In this document: piece by piece, positions 34,885 to 48,600 of the stretch | Layout: every line of letters begins with the position of its first letter | Position numbering within the stretch: the first letter of the stretch is position 1 | Assembly (NCBI RefSeq): GCF_000471905.2 | Contig: NW_006500000.1 | Location: 52,181 to 116,180 of the forward strand | DNA from: Amborella trichopoda | Taxonomy: Eukaryota; Streptophyta; Magnoliopsida; Amborellales; Amborellaceae | DNA length: 64,000 nucleotides | Direction: 5' to 3' | Program-made: the position numbers and the translations under genes | Notes under the pieces: generated by a model | What the model was told of the DNA's origin: nothing | The model's input: only the letters and a program-made list of their open reading frames with translations | The model's database searches: none

Positions 34885-35194
34885 GGACCCGGTTTCTATG
34901 AGGCCAAGCCCACGTGTGTAGAACTGCGGGCCTATTAATAAATCTATTTTTTAGATGGATTTTAATACTTAATTTTTAAGGACATGTGATCTCTAACATG
35001 GAGATCATGAATATGAGAAAATAAATAAATTTTAAAAATTAAAAATACTATATCTAATATGGAAACATTTAGACCGTTAATTTTTATTGTTTTAGACGGA
35101 ACACCTACTTTGCATCCATCGTTAAGATAGATGCTTTACACTGTCTAGACCGCATATGTAGAAATGCAGTCTAGCCCTCATGAAACAATTTTCC
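34885..35194. mobile_element. Mutator-type MITE, 310 bp, relative of 32276-32575 in opposite orientation
   Basis: The right end on the opposite strand, GGAAAATTGTTTCATGAGGG, followed by CTGCATTTCTACATATGCGG, matches the left end at 32276. The left end GGACCCGGTTTCTATGAGGC matches the other end. The flanking 9-mers are only loosely alike, so this copy is probably older. Confidence 0.75.
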
Positions 35195-35403
35195 TTCATA
35201 AGTTATAAAAGGTTCCTATGTGAAAAGATTTTTAAGAGGTAACTTGGCGATTTAGTTTATGGAACCACTTCATTGATTTTTGATGTGGACACACCTTAAA
35301 TTAAATTTGGCCCATTAAAGTAAGGAAAGTTAATCGCTGGAGTGAGGGATTAAGCTGAGAATAGTATGACACCCTCTTGTTTCTCCGTAATCCATGTTTT
35401 AAA

Positions 35404-35792
35404 TAAGGTGCTGTTTGTATAAAGCCGAGGCTCGAAACAATCAAATTAGAACCCACCTTCATAGTGTGAGATATGTGGTTTCAATATTGTAAATCTTTGA
35501 TTAGCCTTAAAATATATGTTTATCTTTAATTATAAAATTTAAAGTTTCAAAAATAGTGTAGATCGAGCAGATCTATAAAAATTTGAATAACTTAAAAATT
35601 GACGGTCCAAAATACCATGCACTATTCCAAAACTTGAAACCCATTTTTTTCTCAAGTCCATGCATCTTGATGTCGAGATGATCAATTTGAGGATATTTGA
35701 GCATCAAAACAATCTCTTTTGAGGTAGGCTCTAATTTGATTGTTTAGAACCTCGGCTTGATATAAACATTTCCTTTTAAAATAATTGACAAT
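35404..35792. repeat. Dispersed inverted-repeat family, GAGGCTC subtype
   Basis: Starts GGTGCTGTTTGTATAAAGCC and GAGGCTCGAAACAATCAAAT, and ends TTGTTTAGAACCTCGGCTTG. The core, with TAGTGTAGATCGAGCAGATC and ATGTCGAGATGATCAATTTG, is close to the copy at 20758-21150. Confidence 0.8.
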
Positions 35793-36467
35793 CCAAAACT
35801 TAACAAATTGATACTCTTAAGCCTAAGATCAGTATCTTAGAAGAAAAATAGATTTAAACCCTAAGCAATGCCCAATCTTGAACACCATCTCAATATCCTA
35901 TTTGAACTGTCCGTTGAAGCCAACCCTAAATCAATTAGATTCTTTTACCTGAGCTCCATAATCTGATTTGCTAAGTGATAAAATGGATTTCGAATTGCTT
36001 AAAGTTGAAAGTGGATATATCTTGCATTTAGATTAGTTTTTGGGTTCTCAATCCATGAAGAAGATGGATTTCAAGGTTAGTTATAGGTTAAATCCGCAAG
36101 ATTTGAATTCCAAAAACACGCCTAGGTCGAATAGGATTTATCATCAAGAATATGATGGATGAAATGATTGAGAGAGAGTAGCATTAAGAGAGAGAGAGAG
36201 AGATACCAAGTGAATGTAGCAGAAAAAGTGAGATTTCAAATCAATAAAAACAATATCCACCACACAAGAACTCCATTACATGCAAATTATATCCAAAATA
36301 AGAACATAAATTAAAAAGATCAACAAGCTCAAAATCCACATGCCGGTTGCTTGTGCGGGGTTTTCTAAAGGCACATCCTTGAGAAACCCCTTAAGCTCTC
36401 TAATGATGCTCCTTTCCATGGAGGCAGCCCTTCCACTATTTCAAAAAACCCTAATATTGAGGATGTA
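35793..36467. other. PURH 3' flank, no gene recognised
   Basis: AT-rich sequence with one GA microsatellite at about 36169-36206. The part nearest 36467 is probably the 3' UTR of the minus-strand PURH gene. Confidence 0.4.
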
Positions 36468-36619
36468 TTAGTGCCTGAAGTGCCTCACTCGAGTAAAGAG
36501 AAGGGAAACTCCATACTTGTTGCAACAGTCAATGGCATCCTGATCTCTTATGCTCCCACCTGGTTCTGCTATTACACTTACTCCACCGTCACAAGCTTCC
36601 TCAACAGCATCTTTCCAAG
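36468..36619 (-). CDS. PURH: PURH exon 11 (last)
   Basis: Completes Ala560 and encodes 561-609, [11 protein letters not shown] to VRHFRH, then TAA. It includes [11 protein letters not shown], conserved in PurH C-termini. Confidence 0.97.
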
Positions 36620-39600
36620 CTATTGAAGCACAATTTATAAATATTTCAGAACCCCAGCACAAAACTACGCTCATAAACTTTACATCACTCGAGTTGTTTG
36701 TAAAAAAACAATCAGGAACAAAATGTGTAGGTACTCCCTCGGGCAAATGACTTATGTAAGAGGATTCTCTTGATAATGAATTTTGAGATCCATTTTAAAA
36801 TGGGTATTTTTCAAAGAAAAATAAATAAATGGATTCTGAGTACCTAAACACCTAGATCTGACCATCCAAGAATTGGAAAGTGAATGAGCAATCACATGGA
36901 ACGTTTTAGACAGATTCAAAAGGTGCGTATATGCACCTTGATTCTATCTAAAAAGGCTCAGATATGCACATTGAATCCGTCTAAAGAGTTGTCCCTTAAC
37001 TCCTGGCTGTACTTGGGGCTGTAAATTTACATTTTGCTATTGCAATGGCATTTAACCTTTTTGGAAAAGAAAAACCACAACTTAAAAAAAAAAGGGCGCA
37101 AAATATTTTCTAGAATTTCTTATCTTCAATTCTTAAATCTCCTACCATGCCAATGAGTTAGAGAGAGTTTAATATTTAAGGAATTCTATACTATGAGATC
37201 ATTCACCTTTCAGTACAAAGAGATCACAATCACCTTTAACCATCGGATATGAAATCCGATAGCTTGGGTATGTCACACGTTGCAAGAAATTTTATTTTGA
37301 GTGTTTTGCCCAATCAAATACACACCCACAACCTGATTTCACATCTAATGATCAATTGTGAATGTGACATCCTTGTGCTACAAATAAACGGTCTTATTTT
37401 CCAATACTTAAATTAGGTCTGGTAAGCAAGACTAGATGATTAAGACTTCCCTATTAAAGAGACTACTCTCTCTCCTCCACTCCCCCTTTCTCTGAGCTGC
37501 CAAAAAGTTATCAAGGATCCTTACCAAATGGGAAAAAAGCATCACTGGCAAGAGCCGCGCCTCTAGCCTCTTCTCCAGCCTTTTTCATAGCTATCCTAAG
37601 ACTCTCCACCCTATTTGGCTGGCCACTCCCCATTCCCAGCATGCAGTTATCCTGTCAATCATCACCCCCAAAACTCATAAATTGGAAATTTGGACGAACA
37701 GATGTGGAAAGAAATAAGCATCCTCATACAAGAAACAAACAGATTAAGATTCATTTCCCTTTTTTCTCTTTCAGGGTCTCAAGAAACTTTTTAAGTCTTT
37801 GAAAATACAACTTAATACTTCATGGTTATCTTGAATGAAAGAACAAAATGACTTATCTGCTATCAAGCCCACATATTTTCATACAAGCACTGTCATACTC
37901 AAGATACGACATAATCGCAACAACAGCCTCACAGGGATCTTCTTTTTTATTTTCTATAAGCATGAATATATATATCACTCCCAACAGCTAGTGGAGCTCA
38001 CTAAGGAAATACATGACAGCATCCCAAATCGAACTTTCCTAATAGCATGGCATCTCATATCAAATGAAAAAGCATACTTCAATCCCAAGGACCATGGAAC
38101 AATCAAAGCCCTTACATTCATCACCTGGGATAGTGAGGGAGAGAGTGAGTTGCACTAGAATATCACATAATTTGAATGGTGTGTCCACCCTCCATCGCTA
38201 TCTCTCGTTGGGAGCACCCAGGTGATGTAGTGGGCTGTGTTGAAGCCCTTAGAGGCCTTTTTCTGGCACGATTTGTTGGGCAAAACCAGCATAGCTGGTT
38301 GTGGCATTATAGAGCTTCAGCTGTCGTTTCCGAAATGGGCTCACAATGCGGGATCAAACAGTTATGGTCTCTGCAAGTTTCGGGTATAATTTTTAGGGTA
38401 GAATAACATTTTTGGGGGCAGAGTTGCTTTAAATTCTTTGTTACTGGTTTAATTTGGGAAATAAAAGCATAGGGAAGATTAATTTGGGTTTTGATTTATT
38501 TGTTAGGGATCAAGATAGTAAAACACTTTCGTCTTTAATATTTTCTAAGACTTTAGGAATCCTATTTTGGAGAGAAGAGCTACCTATTATATGAGGTCCT
38601 AACATACGAGAATTGCAGGGAGTTTGATTAGTTTTGGAAAAGGGATTCATGCAGGAGTCCAAAAGGATAGGGATAGAGTCCTTTAATGTAGGATTTAGAG
38701 AGCGTGTGGGTAACAGAAAGGAGGATATTTGGCATATAAATAGAGGCTATTTGAGAGATTTTTTAGATATGAATAATATTTGGGGAAAATACTATTGAAG
38801 GGGTCGAACCCCTTTAAAAAAATCATTAAGGGGTTCCAAAGATCTTAATTAACATTATGGGGCTTCACTTTTTAATTTTCATTTCACATACATATCCCCT
38901 TAAAAAAAGTAAAAAATACCTAAATTGCCATCATTCAGGATCAGGAACCTTGAACAAGCAAGAGAATTTCAATAATTTGACCACCTTAAAAACACAGCGG
39001 TACTCTAGCCATTTGGTAGGGGCCTCTTAGAATGGTCAAATTACTAAAAAGACCCTTCTTGTCGAGCCTAAATAAGGGAAAATTTGGCATTTTTTTTTTT
39101 TTTGAGGAGATACCTGGGTGAAATAAAAAATAATCTAATGATATTTAAGATGCTTTGACCCCCTTGATGATTTTGTAAGAGGTTACGATCTCTTCATGAC
39201 ATTTTCCTTAATATTCGTTTTGAGAGGTCCTGGTTTCACCAAAGAGAGCAAAGAAGCTTTGGCTTGTAAACTTACACCTTCAATTCTCAATCAGAGTTTC
39301 AGATTCTTATTTGTAGCCTATTCTTTGTGAATTTTGTTTTGCATCAGGACTGTGGTTTTTCCATTGTACATTAGATCATGGTGATTTTCCTTTGAAATTT
39401 GGGTAATGTATAGAAAAGTAACCAACCTTGGCTAATACAATGGCATTGCTCTTCACATGCTTAACACATAGCCAAGCAAATTCAGCATCACGAAGCACAG
39501 CTTCTTCAGGAACCTTTTTGGAGACAACATTGAATTCAATGTCTTGTGGGGTTAGATCGTCAGACTCTTGAGCTAACCACCCTCCACCAACTTGTCTAAG

Positions 39601-42600
39601 GGAGAGCTTCCCTTTCTCATTTTTCTTTGCCTCCAGGATCCTCAGAGTCTTTGACTTGCCTTTAAGAACCTCCAGACCCTTTTCTGTGTACTCGGGAGCA
39701 ACCACAATCTCATAAAACATTCGTGTTTCACCATCTACTGGGCTTCTGAACTCCCTTATCTCTTTAGCTAGAGCCTAAACAGCAAGAGGCTATTAGTGAA
39801 TCAAATAAAGGAGAAGGAAAAAATAAATCAAGTTAAAAACATACTTACAAGACCAGTATAAATCATCAGGTAGTACAAGGACCCCAAATCTCATGCAGAT
39901 ATTTGGACCAACTATTTCTGCTGGGTGACTATTTCAACACTTGGAAGTAGTTTAAAATACAAGACAACAATGTTGTGTTAATTTACGAGTTTTTTGAGGG
40001 TAAAATACCAAAATATAAATTTCAAATTTGAGGGAGGTAAAGAGACACTTCAGATAAATTTTTTTTTGGCATACTATCACTGCATTTGGATAGAAAATTT
40101 ATTTAAAATATATTTGCTAGGGTCATTTTAGCAAAATACTAGGGGTAAAATCATCATTGAAAAATGTGATGGGTCCATACACCTGCTTAAGATTCCATAT
40201 TTCTTGACCACCAGCATCATTTATGCAGGTGTTCCAAGCAATGACCAGATATTTTCCCTGATAATGAACCTTTTTAATAAGAGTGTCTAATTGCTCGAAT
40301 GGTCTAATTACCTCATCCACTGCAATATTAAATGCTACTATCCCACCAAATGCACTGACTGGGTCTGCTCTCACTGCCAGTCTATAAGCTTCTAAAGCAT
40401 CAGTCCTCGATGCCACCCCACATGGATTCGTGTGCTTCACTATCACACAAGTGGGGTTCTTGAATTCCGAGACACAGTTCCAAGCTGCATCTGCATCTAA
40501 ATAGTTATTGTATGACATTTCCTACAATCATAGGCATTTGTTAGAAATAAAACATGTTACACATCAAAAAATCATAAAACAGTAGTGACATCAATCAGAT
40601 GCATGGCTTCAAGTCTCAAATTTTAGCATGTTAATATGACTTGGATATCAGTTTAATGGCATTTCTGGTGCATTCTATTGTAAAGAGAAAAGTCTCAAAC
40701 TTCTGATATATGAAACAGCTTTCATCACCTCAAATAACACACAGACAATCATACTCATCAAAGTGCTTCTAGGATTCAGCGCATATGCCCCAACTTGTGC
40801 ATGCACATGCACACTTGAAAACACTATAAGTTGGGCCCTAGGAACCTGGTAATCTTCCATCTCCAGATTGGTGACAACAAGCTGGCTTTACATGATGAGA
40901 AGGCTGATTAGGTTATGAAACTGAGGATAGTGCTAAGGTGATACAAGATGATTTCTGGTCAGATGACCAATTTGATTTAAAGTACAACCGGGCTGCAGGA
41001 TATCCTTGCCTCTAAGTTGGCCTTTGAGAGTGTGGGTAGCCACAATGTCTACCGTGGATTTGCCTTTTTGCTTTGGTAAACTGAACAAGGACCGCTAATA
41101 GAAATGCTTGAGAACAAACTGGGTTCCCTGGAAAACCATTTCTCTTTCATTACTGACAGATTACTCTCATCATGGCAACTCTACAATATTCAGGTACATT
41201 ACATGAATATCAGGTGCCAATATATGGGACCTTTTAAGACAATTTTTAACCAGGCCTGCTATTAGCAGGTATTTAAACCTTTTGATCATGGCAGTTTGGG
41301 GCTTAGGCATCTGAAGCTCACCAAGAAAGCACTTCTTAGGAAATGGCATTTGATACGGGAGTAGGCTTCAAGGATCTATTGGTTTGGCAATCATAGTCTT
41401 AAGTAGAACAGAGACATGCCCTTGGTTAAAGCACAGTAGAGCAATTAGGTTTTGGAGGGGCACTTGTTTAGAAGAGAAGAGTTCAACTGGAGATTTGTCT
41501 CACATTAGATTCTATTATAATATGTGGCAGGTAAATGGAACCACAAATTTCTCTTTTTGTTTCTATTGATACCCACTGTATGTGTTGCCCAAGGACTTCT
41601 TTAAGGGTGGATGGGTGATTTTGGTTCCTTGTTCAAAAAAACTCTTGGGATGAGAAAGCAGATGACATAGACAGGCAACTAAGTTGCCTCAAGTATAACT
41701 TGTCCCTAAGGGTGGTGTTGATAACCACAACTTACCTTGAGATTGCAGTGATATAGACTAACAAATCTTTTTTCAATGCCCTGACCAGAAGTTTGATGGT
41801 AGCCTTCATTACTTGTCTTGTTTGTGGCATTCCAGCTTCTGGCCAGGTGCTTGCTTTGGGTTGGGTACCCATGTAGACTGGTATTCGGAAGAGTGCTGAT
41901 CACAAGAAATGAGGTTTCATGCTTTCACATATGCACTTTATAATAGAGTCAGAAAACCATCTGCTCTCCCTTTTGCGAGACAAATTTGGGCCCTTTTCCT
42001 AGACCCTATTTGGTAAGTGTTGGGTGAGGATGTTGGTTGATCTCATGAGGTGCGGGTTCCTGGCCCATTTTCTCCAGAGAGGTCTTCTTTGAAAGATATG
42101 CTACATGACAACCTCTTGGAAATATAAAAACAATGCAACAATGGGATTTTGAATAGCACGTGTACCATGCAATCTGGTCAAAGAAGGAATAAGATATTTA
42201 TGTATTTCCATGGGCCATTATCCTTGGGGCCCATTTGGGTAGGAGGATTCCTAGTTTCCAACCCTGGATTTTTAAAATCTATGAATTCTCTAGTTTCCAT
42301 TGTTTGGCATCTCTAAAATGCTCTATTCCTTGAATCAAAGCTTTCTCAAATAATGTCAGCCTTACCCATTTTCCTCATTATAAAATTCTTGTTGGAACCC
42401 ACTCTTTTAACTTTTTGAAATTTTAATATTGAGAAAGGAATGCAAGTATTAGAACTAACCTCTCTCTCTGCTTCACCCCCTCCCTGTCTCTCCTGCTCTA
42501 TTGCTCTCTCTACTCCTCTCTCTCCTCTCTACACCTTCTTTGTACTCTCATCTCTTTCTACCCGTTTTCTCTCTATACCCTTCTCTTTCTACCCTTTTCC

Positions 42601-45600
42601 ATCTTTCTCTCTTTATGCCTTTGTCTCTCTACCCCTTTCTGTCTCTCTCTACGCCCTTCTTTCTCAACGCCCTCTATGTTGGTGCTGGGAAGTTGTTTAT
42701 ACCACCTCTATGTTCAAAAAGGCACAAGTGGGGGCGCCTAGGCGTTTTGGTGGTCTGGCCGCCTAGGAACAGGGGACCTTAGTTTTAAATGAATGCTCGA
42801 CATAAATTATAAATGAAGAAAAACATAAGAAACTCGATATAAGTTTGAAATGAAGATATAAGATGTTAGTTTTCTCGACACCCTAGTCCCGAGAAACAAT
42901 GAGTATATGATGTCAATCTGAAAAAAATAATCACATATAACTTCACATAAGAATTAAGATATAACATAATTATTAATTTATCAAATAAAGTAAAACAAAA
43001 ATAAAATATCAAAACATGACACATTGTACAAAACAAGAATCAAAAGAATTCGATATGGGCCCAATTTCATCATCCAAATGAGGAAAAATTCAATTAATCA
43101 CAAAAAAATTCACAATCTTTCAACTATAAGTAAATATATCATCATAAAATAAAAAAAAACAAATGATTCACAACATAATACGTTACAACGAAAACAAAGC
43201 AAAACCCTTATTCAAATATGATAATGCTTTAAAAATATCAAAATCAAATAGATGTCGGCATGTTGGTGCAAACCTCGGCTATTGAGTCGCCAAAAGTCCT
43301 CAAAATCAACTACTAGAAGCTCCAAAAACACCAACGAACTATTGCCTTTGTTTTGGGAAAAAATAAAAAAATTATCGATCTTTCGATAAATCACAGATTT
43401 CGAGGCTTTTAGGGAGTTTTAATCTCCCAAGGAGCCACGGATTAGGTTGTGGGGGTTTAGAATACCCCTAAAATCCATAAAGGGGGGGAATTACTAATTT
43501 TGAGTTTTGACCCTAGACAAGGGCATTTTTTCTGCCCTCGGTAACCTACATCGAGGTGGCGCCTAGGCGGCTGCCTTGACTGTAGTGCCTAGGGGGTGCC
43601 TTGCCCGCCTAGACGGGCGCCTAGATGCAAGCTGCCTAGGTGCCCTGCCTAAGTTCTGCCTAGGCATTTTAGCAATTTGGTGGCCTAGGTGACCGCCTAG
43701 GTGGCTAAGCAGCCAATTTTCGAACATTGAGCATGGCAATGATTCAACTGGGCACCACAATGGTAACTCAGATATGCAACATAACAAAGTGAAGTGCGCT
43801 GTAGAATGTCGGTTCCTAAAGCTGCGGTCATGGATCTGGAACAGAGACCATGATAGTATGAAATCCAGGCCTTATGGCCAAATTCTCAGGCGGGCCAGAT
43901 AACTCCATTTTTAGATGATACACTGAGGGAGCAGAGCTCATTAACTATGTTCTTGATATCGAGGGGAAGGAAGCTGAGAACTGTGACAGCTGGTAAATCT
44001 TCCAGATTTTCATGAGCACTATAGGCTTCACATCTCTACCGGCTTCAGAACACCACAGGCTCTCTATGAAATCCATGTGCTTCAGCTGCACAGTAAAGGG
44101 CATGGTGAGGTCCTGTTTTCACCTAAAAAAACCCCGTTTTCTCCCACTAAAAGCCCTCTCTATGCCACCTCTCAGGCCCAGAGACACTAGAGCAAGTTTG
44201 CCCAGCTCTCAAGCCCAAAGATGCTGGGCTCTTTTCATCCTCAATCCAAGAGCTCAATTTTTTTTTCTTTTTTTTTTTGAAGATCTGGTGACAATATATT
44301 AATATATAATATGTGCTTTTACAGAAACCCACAAGGTATGGAAGTAGGCATCCCACATACTGGGTGCTCAAATCTGTACAATCAGGGTAGGAGAAGCAGG
44401 CGTATGGAAGTGGAGATGAGAAAGTGGAGAAAAATCAGGTAAGTTAGAGAGAGAAAGAGAAGGGGGGGAAGTGGGAGGAGGGAAAGGGATGAAGATGTAC
44501 AACCCACTATAGTCGTGGGGGAGCAGAGGGAAGACTACAGAGAAAAGATCACTGTAGGGAACCCACATCCCCGAGCTCTATCCAAACCGCAAAATAGCAG
44601 ACTGAGAAAATATCCAAAATTACAATTGAAAAGATGTGGTTGTGAAGACAGCTCCCTTTTTTGCCAATGAATCAGCTATTGCGTTTGTCTAAATTATTAT
44701 TAAAGAAAAAATAAAAAAAACTTGAACTTCAAACCCTTGAACTTCAGTTTTCCTCCTACCCAAAGGGGGCCTTAAAGGAATTCCATGCAATCAGGATGAA
44801 GGACCCCATCCAATATTGCACAACAATGACAAACAGTTAGGCTCCTAAAAGTATACAAGGGATCCGGACCCAATCGGATCCAAATCCGGATCGGAATATA
44901 CGTGGGATCCGGATCCAAAAGATTATTTTATATATTGTTTTATATCTATAAAATAATATATAACAAAAAATAATGTATAACATATATATAATATATATAA
45001 AATAATATATAATATTTTAATAACGGGGTTGGATCCACCTGTACCTGGATAAATAACATATATGTAAGGAAAAAGTTTATATAAGGTTGCAACCTTAAAA
45101 TATAGAAATAAAGATGCACCTCAAAAATCCATCAATTTTTTTTTTTGAACTTTGAAAAACCCTCTAATTGATCATCTCGACATCGAGATATATGAATATG
45201 AAAAAAAAAAAGATTTTGAGTCCTAGAAATAATGTATCTTGCAACATACTATCTAGACTATCCATTTTCAAGATTTTCATATGTTTATAGATCTACTTGA
45301 TTTTAACCATTTTTGGAGTTTAAAATTTTATAATTAGATATGAAAATAGATTTTTAGATAATCCTAAGAATTTTTACACCAAAATTACATGTTATAATAA
45401 AATTTGGAGATGCACCTTAATAGGATTGTTTAAGGTTGCAACCTTATAGAAACCACACCCTTTATGTAATATACATAAAATAATATATAATATTTTAATA
45501 ACCGGGTCAGATCCACCTGCACCTAGATCCGATTTGAATTACTCTTCAAATCCAAATTTTGGATACAGATCCAACCCATGGGATCCAAATCTTGGATCTA

Positions 45601-48600
45601 GATAGGGTCTGAAATTCGGGTTTCAGATCTAAATCGGTTAAATTCTCAGCCCTACTAAATCCATACCTGTCTCCCAATGGTGAAGGCCATTTGAAGGGCT
45701 ATACCAGATGGGAGTTTCTTTTAGTAATTCCAGGCCATTGGATTTTCTAGGCATCTTCAGAAATGAGCATGGCATACCAAAGATATTTTTAGGACCAACT
45801 ACAGGAGAAGCAAAGGCTTTGCTAATAGGCATTAAAGTCTTCGCACAATGTCCCTTAGGACCCAGTTATCAAAAGGATATTCCTCTAGTAGTATTAGTTG
45901 GGCATGATGCGAACCAGTCCCTCCATGGAGGATCGTGGCCATTCTAAATGAGGTTGCTGAGATACGCAAGTCCTCAGTGATACCTTTCTAAGGCCAACAA
46001 CCAACCATGAGGCTCAATCTGTTGCCAAGAATAGAGTCGGTTGGGATACTTCAATGTTGGGAATTCTACTCTAACCATTGGGGGAAGCTTCGACTTTGAG
46101 GACTATTCATCTTCTTCATTGTACATAACACCAAACTTTAGAGAATACCTTGATATGGCAAACAAAAATTTTGCCATCAAAGCTAGTGAATTGATGCTGC
46201 AAGTATCATCAACAATAGAATCATCAGTTAAGCATGGTGCCATTATGTTTCTCATGTGTTGGATATGGGTACCCTCAATTATCTGAAGCAGAGAGAGGGA
46301 ACGTTAAGAACCCCTGAAAATGAGTTGGGCATCAGAGTAGCATACAGAACACACCCATATACTACTAGCAGCATTTAGAATGGAAAAGGGCCATGCAACC
46401 ATGGAAAAAGGGCAAGCAATCCATGAATATACTTATTTAAAAAAGACATCCATGAATATACTTCACCTTTCCGTGGTGTTGTATAGCAGTAGCAATTCCA
46501 CCAGCATTCACCTCAGAAAGGCTTTTATCAACATAAAATGCAGCTTTCTGATGGGGATTTTCACCATATCTAAGTGATGAGTTCAGTGAGAGAGGCACAG
46601 TAAAGCTCGGAGGGAACTTATCTGCTAACAAAAATCACAAATGAAGGTGTTAATGTATGGAGATCAACTAGCATTATACCAAAAACAGGTTAAACTAATA
46701 CCCCCTCCGGATTGCTTCCATAACCATTCTGACACTGCCGAATCATAAGATGCAACATGCTGAAATGCCTTCCATGCCAGCTTCCTGCGGAACAGCTGTC
46801 CTTCTTCTTTACCCCCTAAATAATCTAAAAGATCTGGATAATCTTTGGAGTCAACAACGACCAGAACATCCTTATGATTCTGCACAAGCAAAAGTGAAAA
46901 AACAAAACCAAACTTTATCACAATATATTGAAGTGTTCAACAGAGTATATTTATAAAGACAATGACCTTAGCAGCAGCTCTGATCATGGCAGGTCCACCA
47001 ATATCGATGTTTTCAATACCATCTTCAAATGCGATTTGGCTAGAAGAAGAAACTTTCTCATAAAAAGGGTACAAGTTTACCACCACAACATCGAACATTC
47101 CTGCAGAAGAAACACTGACAAGGGTAAATTCAAGTATGGGGCATTTCATCTAAAATTCCAAGTGCTACAGGCATTTGTTTTAAGCAAAAGACAGAAGGTT
47201 TCCAATAATGCGAAAAAGGCTAAATAGAACTGATTAAAACCGAGAAAACAAAGTGGTAGCATGTACTTGTAGCTACTAGCAGCAAAGCAATAATGCAAGC
47301 ACAATTTAGGTTTGGTAAAACCAGAACCCTCAACTCACCAATCCCATGCATATTTAGAGCTTCCATGTGATGACACTCATCCCTTTTTGCTAGTATGCCC
47401 CCATGAATGTAAGGATGCAAAGTTTTTACACGACCATCAAGCTGTAGAAAGAAAAATAAATGGTACGATTATCTGATCTGATAAAAAGAATACTCAGGCA
47501 TTTGCCTTTTGTTAAAAGAACATTTGTAATCCATTTGGCACATGTCATTTAACTGCTCAAAGATCAGCAGGTCAAAACTCGAACAAATTACATTCTTATA
47601 AATGACTCACCAATCATTTTATACCTTGAAAAATATTTATATAAGATATCTCCTGCAGCGTCAACAGGAATAAGTTGCCATAGAGAAACATCCCTTTGTT
47701 TGAATAGGGATAATGGAGCTAGACTCATAAACAAACATGGAGCTCACGTGAAATTCCCAGTGAGAATACATACCAAAGAGTTCAATCAAGAATGCGTGAG
47801 GTGGAATTTTTTAATGTACAAAAAATTATCAGGGGAAAACAACTGAAGAAGCCATCATTACATGTAATAAAAGAACGACATGTAAGGAAGCATCAAACCA
47901 ACGAAGATAGTTGTAATTGCATGCATAAAATTATTCATAAGATATAAATTCCGCCACTTGCGATGTAACTGTGAAGAACAAATGTGGGTTTCAGGTACAC
48001 TACAATTGCTGCACGAAGATGGCAAATGTACTAAAAGATAAATCATAAAAGGTAAATCCCAAAGAACTATGCCTATTATGATGCAATTATTTATGCAAGT
48101 GACAGCAACGAGACCCTAAGTAGTTATTGCGCACATGATATGAAGTTGCATCGCCAGTGATAATGCATCCCCATAAAATATGGGGATGGGGGCTAGAGGG
48201 GCAGGTATCTCTTCCCAATTTTCTTCTATCTTCTTATGCTTTATCGAAAAATATGTTTCTTCTTATGGTTTTATTAAAAAAATGTCTTCTCATGAGCCAA
48301 CACCTCATAGAAGCTAAATACATAATCATTGTTCACTAATGATGATAATGCAGTGGCAACACTCATCCCCACAAAATTCGAGATGGTTGGGAGCGCCAAC
48401 CCCTTTTAATCATGGTGATAGGGCAATGTGGGGTACAACCTTCAATCTCCATTGCTTTTACTTTGCAAAGATCTATGACCACTAACAGCATCATCCTCAT
48501 CTGATGATGATGACAATAGAGGCCGTACCCCAGTATAATTCAAGAAGGGGAACCAACAGCCCGCATCCTTGCATTTCATGAGGATGGGATGCTGCTCATG

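Larger units (their letters stand above)
42227..44771. mobile_element. Composite element bounded by inverted GGGTAGGAGGA ends
   Basis: The left end is GGGCCCATTTGGGTAGGAGG. The right end, on the opposite strand, is GGCCCCCTTTGGGTAGGAGG. The bordering triplets TTG and TTA would fit a decayed Harbinger-type TWA target. The 2.5-kb interior has no transposase that I recognise but contains a pyrimidine tract and a hAT-like element. Confidence 0.45.

Noticed and set aside
37835-38158. 107-codon plus-strand frame in PURH intron 9
   Set aside because: Composition and context look random; no recognisable domain.
40123-40311. Open reading downstream of PURH exon 8 ([10 protein letters not shown] onward)
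   Set aside because: It lies beyond a good donor GTAATTAG, and exon 9 continues the protein in phase; family alignment also ends at VDE.
42440-42782. Plus-strand Ser/Leu/Pro frames of about 100 codons
   Set aside because: Translations of a CT-rich simple repeat in PURH intron 7.
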